DNA of 64,000 bases from an uncultured Anaerolineae bacterium (GTDB lineage: Bacteria; Chloroflexota; Anaerolineae; J036; Brachytrichaceae), in contig CALIMH010000004.1 in NCBI GenBank assembly GCA_938028725.1, forward strand, positions 186,001 through 250,000, read 5' to 3'. The position numbers were made by a program, and so were the translations under genes. The notes under the pieces were generated by a model. It was not told the origin of the DNA. It did not search any database and saw nothing but the letters and a program-made list of their open reading frames with translations. Of this stretch, positions 61,325 to 64,000 are shown piece by piece; the stretch's first letter is position 1; each line of letters opens with the position of its first letter.

Positions 61325-62710
61325 CTAATGAGTATGGAACAATGAGTCGATCGCGTCCGATAACTGTTGCAGCGTGGCCACGTGGTGGACAGCAGTGCAG
61401 AAGGGGGCGTAGTCCCACATGTCGCTATCTCCTGTGCCCCATTGAATGGGCGGCTCTGGGTTGAACCAGATGATGCGCTTGCTGCGCATCTTAATCCGCT
61501 GCATCAAGTCGAGGCGCGGGTCGTTGAAGTTGTTCCGCCCATCCCCAACAATGATCACGGTAGTGCGCGGGTCAATGGCGTCGCTGTAATCGCGGCAGAA
61601 CGTCTCCAGGCTGTGGCCCAAGTCGGTGTTGTAGTAGCCCGGCGGCAGCGCTTGGAGCACGAGCTGCACAGCCTGCTGCGGGCGATGCTCGGCGAAGATC
61701 ATGCTGACTTCGTGCATATCGCCGATGAAGGCAAACGAACGCGCCTTGCTGATTTGGTCCTGCATCTCGTACATCATGCGCAGCATGAACTCCGCGATGG
61801 GCCGCATCGAGGTGCTCACGTCCACGATCATCGTGATCTTGGGTTTGAGGACGCGGCGCTTGAAGCGCAGCGCGATCGGCACGCCCATATGGCGCAAGTT
61901 GTGGCGCAGTGTGCCTCGGGCGTCGAAGTGGCCGCGTTTGCCTCGGCGCAGGCGCAAGGCTGCGCGCGAGCGCAGGCGCGCCACCAACCGTCGCACGTGG
62001 TTGCGCAGCTCGTTGGCTTCGGCTTCGCTCAATGAGGCCAAGGGCTTGTGCATCAAGTCGTCAATGCGCTGGCGGCGCGGCACATTCTCAGCCTGCCTCA
62101 GTAAGCTTTGCCCAACAAAGCGCGACACTTGCTCGCGCAGGGCTTCCGCGTTGCCCATCACCGTTTCGCGGATCTCTTGGTTGCCTTCTGCGCTCATGCC
62201 CTGTTGCTTGAGCTGCTTGAGCAGGGCTTCTAAAGCGTCGCGCACCTGTTCCGGCGTGAGGTTCATCAGGCGCAACATGCGCTGGGTGAGCCAATCTCGC
62301 AGTTGTGGATTGCCGCGCATGTTTCTGTTGAGGCCTGCCTGCTGAGCAAACTGCTCCAGTTGCTCGCGAGTGGGGCGTTGGCCTTGAGCTAGCCATCGCA
62401 TGAGCTGCTGAAGCTGCTCGCGCAGATGCTCGATGGCGCGCTCAAGCTGCTCCTGCTGCTGCTGGCTCAGCCCTCGGGCTGGTTGGAGCGGCGGACCTTC
62501 GTGACCGAAGTAAAGCGGGAAGTACTGCTCGAACACCGACACGTCGGCCGGCTCTTTAATCAAGGTGGCCTTGAGTGCATCCTTAAATCGCTCGCGGCTC
62601 TCCACCCCAAGGATGTGGATCGCGCGCATCGCCTCCGCGCTCTCGGCGATGGAGATGCGCACGCCGGCGCTGCGCAGCGCCGTGATGAATTGAACAATTC
62701 GCTCGTCCAT
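61325..62710 (-). CDS. CoxE-like VWA-domain protein
   Basis: 461 aa. N-terminal helical and Gln-rich region (about 75-115, SQQQQEQLERAIEHLREQL), then a von Willebrand A domain from about 290 with MIDAS TMIVDVSTSM, the Thr (NTDLGH) and Asp (VIIVGDGRNN) of the metal site. Such proteins pair with MoxR AAA ATPases in chelatase-like complexes that insert metals or mature enzymes. The AAA gene ends 19 bp upstream on the same strand, completing that pair. Confidence 0.9.
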   Translation of the reverse strand: MDERIVQFITALRSAGVRISIAESAEAMRAIHILGVESRERFKDALKATLIKEPADVSVFEQYFPLYFGHEGPPLQPARGLSQQQQEQLERAIEHLREQLQQLMRWLAQGQRPTREQLEQFAQQAGLNRNMRGNPQLRDWLTQRMLRLMNLTPEQVRDALEALLKQLKQQGMSAEGNQEIRETVMGNAEALREQVSRFVGQSLLRQAENVPRRQRIDDLMHKPLASLSEAEANELRNHVRRLVARLRSRAALRLRRGKRGHFDARGTLRHNLRHMGVPIALRFKRRVLKPKITMIVDVSTSMRPIAEFMLRMMYEMQDQISKARSFAFIGDMHEVSMIFAEHRPQQAVQLVLQALPPGYYNTDLGHSLETFCRDYSDAIDPRTTVIIVGDGRNNFNDPRLDLMQRIKMRSKRIIWFNPEPPIQWGTGDSDMWDYAPFCTAVHHVATLQQLSDAIDSLFHTH

Positions 62711-62729
62711 AGTGTTGCGCCCAGTTTGG

Positions 62730-63656
62730 TTAGCGCACTCCCAGGTCTGTGCTGCGCCGGCCGCCGCTCAGGGCACGGCGCGCGCGTTGGATGTCGCTCT
62801 CGTGCTTTAGGATCACCGACAACGTGTCGTTGAGCGTCTTCTCGTCCAAATGCCGAGCGTTGATCGCCAACAGTGCCTTCGCCCAGTCCACCGTTTCTGC
62901 GACGCTGGGCGACTTTTTGAGGTCTAGCCCACGCAGCTTTTGCACGATCTCCACGCATTGTCGCGCGACACTAGGGGCGAGCTGAGGCACACGCATCTGC
63001 ACAATGCGCAGCTCGCTCTCGAAGCTGGGGTAATCCACGAACAGGTACAGCGCACGGCGCTTCAGCGCCTCGCTCAGCTCGCGCGTGTTGTTGCTGGTGA
63101 GCACCACCATGGGTTGATGCACAGCCTTGAGCGTGCCCAGTTCCGGGACGCTCACCTGAAAGTCGCTCAGCACCTCCAGCAGGAAGGCTTCAAATTCAGC
63201 ATCTGCTCGGTCTATCTCGTCAATGAGCAACACAACCGGCTTTTCGCTGAGAATGGCGCGAAGGAGAGGGCGCGGCAGCAAAAAGCGCTTGGAGAAGAAC
63301 ACGTTCTCCTCCTTGGCCAGCAAGTCGGCGGCTTCGCTCAAGGTGCTGGCCGCTGCCATGGTTTGGTTGAGCTTGTCCCGCAGTAGCTGGGTGTAGAGCA
63401 TTTGCTTGGAGTACTCCCACTCGTAGAGCGCTTTGGACTCGTCCAAGCCCTCGTAGCACTGCAGCCGGATCAGCTCGCGCCCGGATGCGGCCGCCCAAGC
63501 TTTGGCCAGCTCGGTCTTTCCGACGCCGGCCGGCCCCTCCGCCAGGATCGGCTTGCCCATGCGCTCTGCGAGGAATACAACAGTGGCGATCTCATCAGAG
63601 GCAAGGTATTGCTGGGCCAACAGCGCTTGGGCTACCTCATCAATCGAGTTGAACAT
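62730..63656 (-). CDS. MoxR-family AAA+ ATPase
   Basis: 308 aa. Walker A LAEGPAGVGKTELA, Walker B VVLLIDEIDRAD, sensor 1 VLTSNNTRELSEALKRR with the arginine finger. MoxR-type lid follows. ATG 63656 has TATCCT 6 nt upstream; ATG 63671 is the alternative. First of four genes (AAA, VWA, two membrane proteins). The target it remodels is not evident: no CO dehydrogenase, nitrite or methanol enzyme is nearby. Confidence 0.9.
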   Translation of the reverse strand: MFNSIDEVAQALLAQQYLASDEIATVVFLAERMGKPILAEGPAGVGKTELAKAWAAASGRELIRLQCYEGLDESKALYEWEYSKQMLYTQLLRDKLNQTMAAASTLSEAADLLAKEENVFFSKRFLLPRPLLRAILSEKPVVLLIDEIDRADAEFEAFLLEVLSDFQVSVPELGTLKAVHQPMVVLTSNNTRELSEALKRRALYLFVDYPSFESELRIVQMRVPQLAPSVARQCVEIVQKLRGLDLKKSPSVAETVDWAKALLAINARHLDEKTLNDTLSVILKHESDIQRARRALSGGRRSTDLGVR

Positions 63657-63662
63657 GCGGAA

Positions 63663-63668
63663 AGGATA
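63663..63668 (-). promoter_or_regulatory. -10-like TATCCT for the MoxR gene
   Basis: TATCCT on the minus strand, 6 nt before ATG 63656; no Shine-Dalgarno sequence. Confidence 0.35.
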
Positions 63669-63767
63669 CATCACGTTCCGATGTCGGCCTGGGCTAGCCT
63701 TACAGCGGTCTAACGCAGGGCACAAAGGGGCAAGCTACGCTGTGGCCCGACACGGCTTTTCGCTGAG

Positions 63768-64000
63768 GTGCAACGCGAAGCGTTGATCGCATACGGTGGC
63801 TGGGATGGGCATCAGCATGACCGGCGGGCAGTGAGTGGCGCACGGCAACGGCCGACGCTACCGTGTGCGCGCGTGTGGCATCCTAGCCCGATCACTGACG
63901 GAGTGGACGACTTCGACGTGTGCACCGAGCAGGACTACATGCACACGGACCCGGCGCTGCCGCCGGTGCTCACCATGATGGCGCGTGGGTTGCTCTGGGC
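63768..64000 (+). pseudogene. Decayed ThuA-like gene, running off the window
   Basis: From the GTG at 63768 one frame stays open to the window end. It gives ALIAYGGWDGHQ, the conserved start of ThuA (trehalose-utilisation/class I amidotransferase-like) proteins, then after only about 25 residues HPSPITDGVDDFDV and CTEQDYMHTDPA, which in intact homologues lie some 110 residues further on. Just before the second block another frame reads GNGRRYRVRA, also ThuA-like, indicating a frameshift near 63870-63878 as well as an internal deletion. Interpretation as a pseudogene is an inference; the 3' end is unseen. Confidence 0.6.

Noticed and set aside
1-64000. Search for CRISPR arrays, tRNA/rRNA genes, insertion sequences and attachment sites
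   Set aside because: Reading both strands I saw no repeat-spacer array, cloverleaf-like intergenic sequence, transposase or integrase. A tRNAscan/Infernal run would be the decisive check.

Overview
The window is about 60% GC and gene-dense, with no rRNA, tRNA, CRISPR array, prophage or insertion sequence that I can recognise. Gene content fits a Chloroflexota (Anaerolineae/Roseiflexus-like, possibly thermophilic) chromosome: an archaeal-type HMG-CoA synthase/thiolase/DUF35 trio, a TrpB2-type tryptophan synthase beta chain, a complex I module with fused NuoCD, an isolated methylmalonyl-CoA mutase catalytic subunit, a MalK/UgpC-type ATPase without its permeases, family 5 uracil-DNA glycosylase, and AdoMet decarboxylase with spermidine synthase. 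The lineage is an inference from gene content, not from a marker RNA.

Layout. 0-9.3 kb: FtsH-like protease, YabN-like TP-methylase/MazG fusion with a phosphoesterase, DUF72, TrpB2, FmdB zinc ribbon, UbiA prenyltransferase, HxHxQ nucleotidyltransferase-like protein. 9.3-12.7 kb: speD-speE, GNAT, mutM. 12.7-16 kb: mevalonate entry trio preceded by 11-bp repeats, then a miniature serpin-like lipoprotein. 16-25 kb: DNA methyltransferase overlapping a TauE permease, beta-helix protein, UDG, Ca2+-type P-ATPase, membrane protein, Tat-exported repeat protein. 25-31.6 kb: two-component pair, hydrolase, thrC-thrB, ABC ATPase with a very long terminator stem. 31.7-39 kb: UDP-glucuronate decarboxylase, a 50-bp triplication around the start of a pseudouridine synthase, then DinG, a small HAS-barrel-like protein and HerA. 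39-42.5 kb: iscX-nuoB-nuoCD-nuoI. 42.6-54.7 kb: DJ-1/PfpI, aminotransferase, TPR lytic transglycosylase, degenerate nuclease-like protein, methylmalonyl-CoA mutase, serS, lipase-like hydrolase, M20 peptidase, EamA transporter. 54.7-57.6 kb: intracellular subtilase, esterase and ATP-grasp ligase in one run. 57.7-60.2 kb: leuB, lpd. 60.2-63.7 kb: MoxR AAA, VWA protein and two small related membrane proteins. The right edge holds a decayed ThuA-like sequence.

A theme across the window is the form of gene starts. About seventeen genes at the head of transcription units have a TANAAT-like box only 6-11 nt before the start codon and no Shine-Dalgarno sequence, which predicts leaderless or nearly leaderless mRNAs. 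Several genes inside operons (nuoCD, nuoI, UXS) instead carry AAGGAG-like sites or ATGA overlaps.

The most unusual items are: (1) a lipoprotein that is little more than a serpin reactive-centre loop; (2) two upstream copies of the rluE-like start region, each with its own -10 box, start codon and 12-codon mini-ORF whose stop lies inside the next -10 box; (3) the subtilase/esterase/ATP-grasp cassette, a candidate undescribed peptide- or metabolite-processing system.
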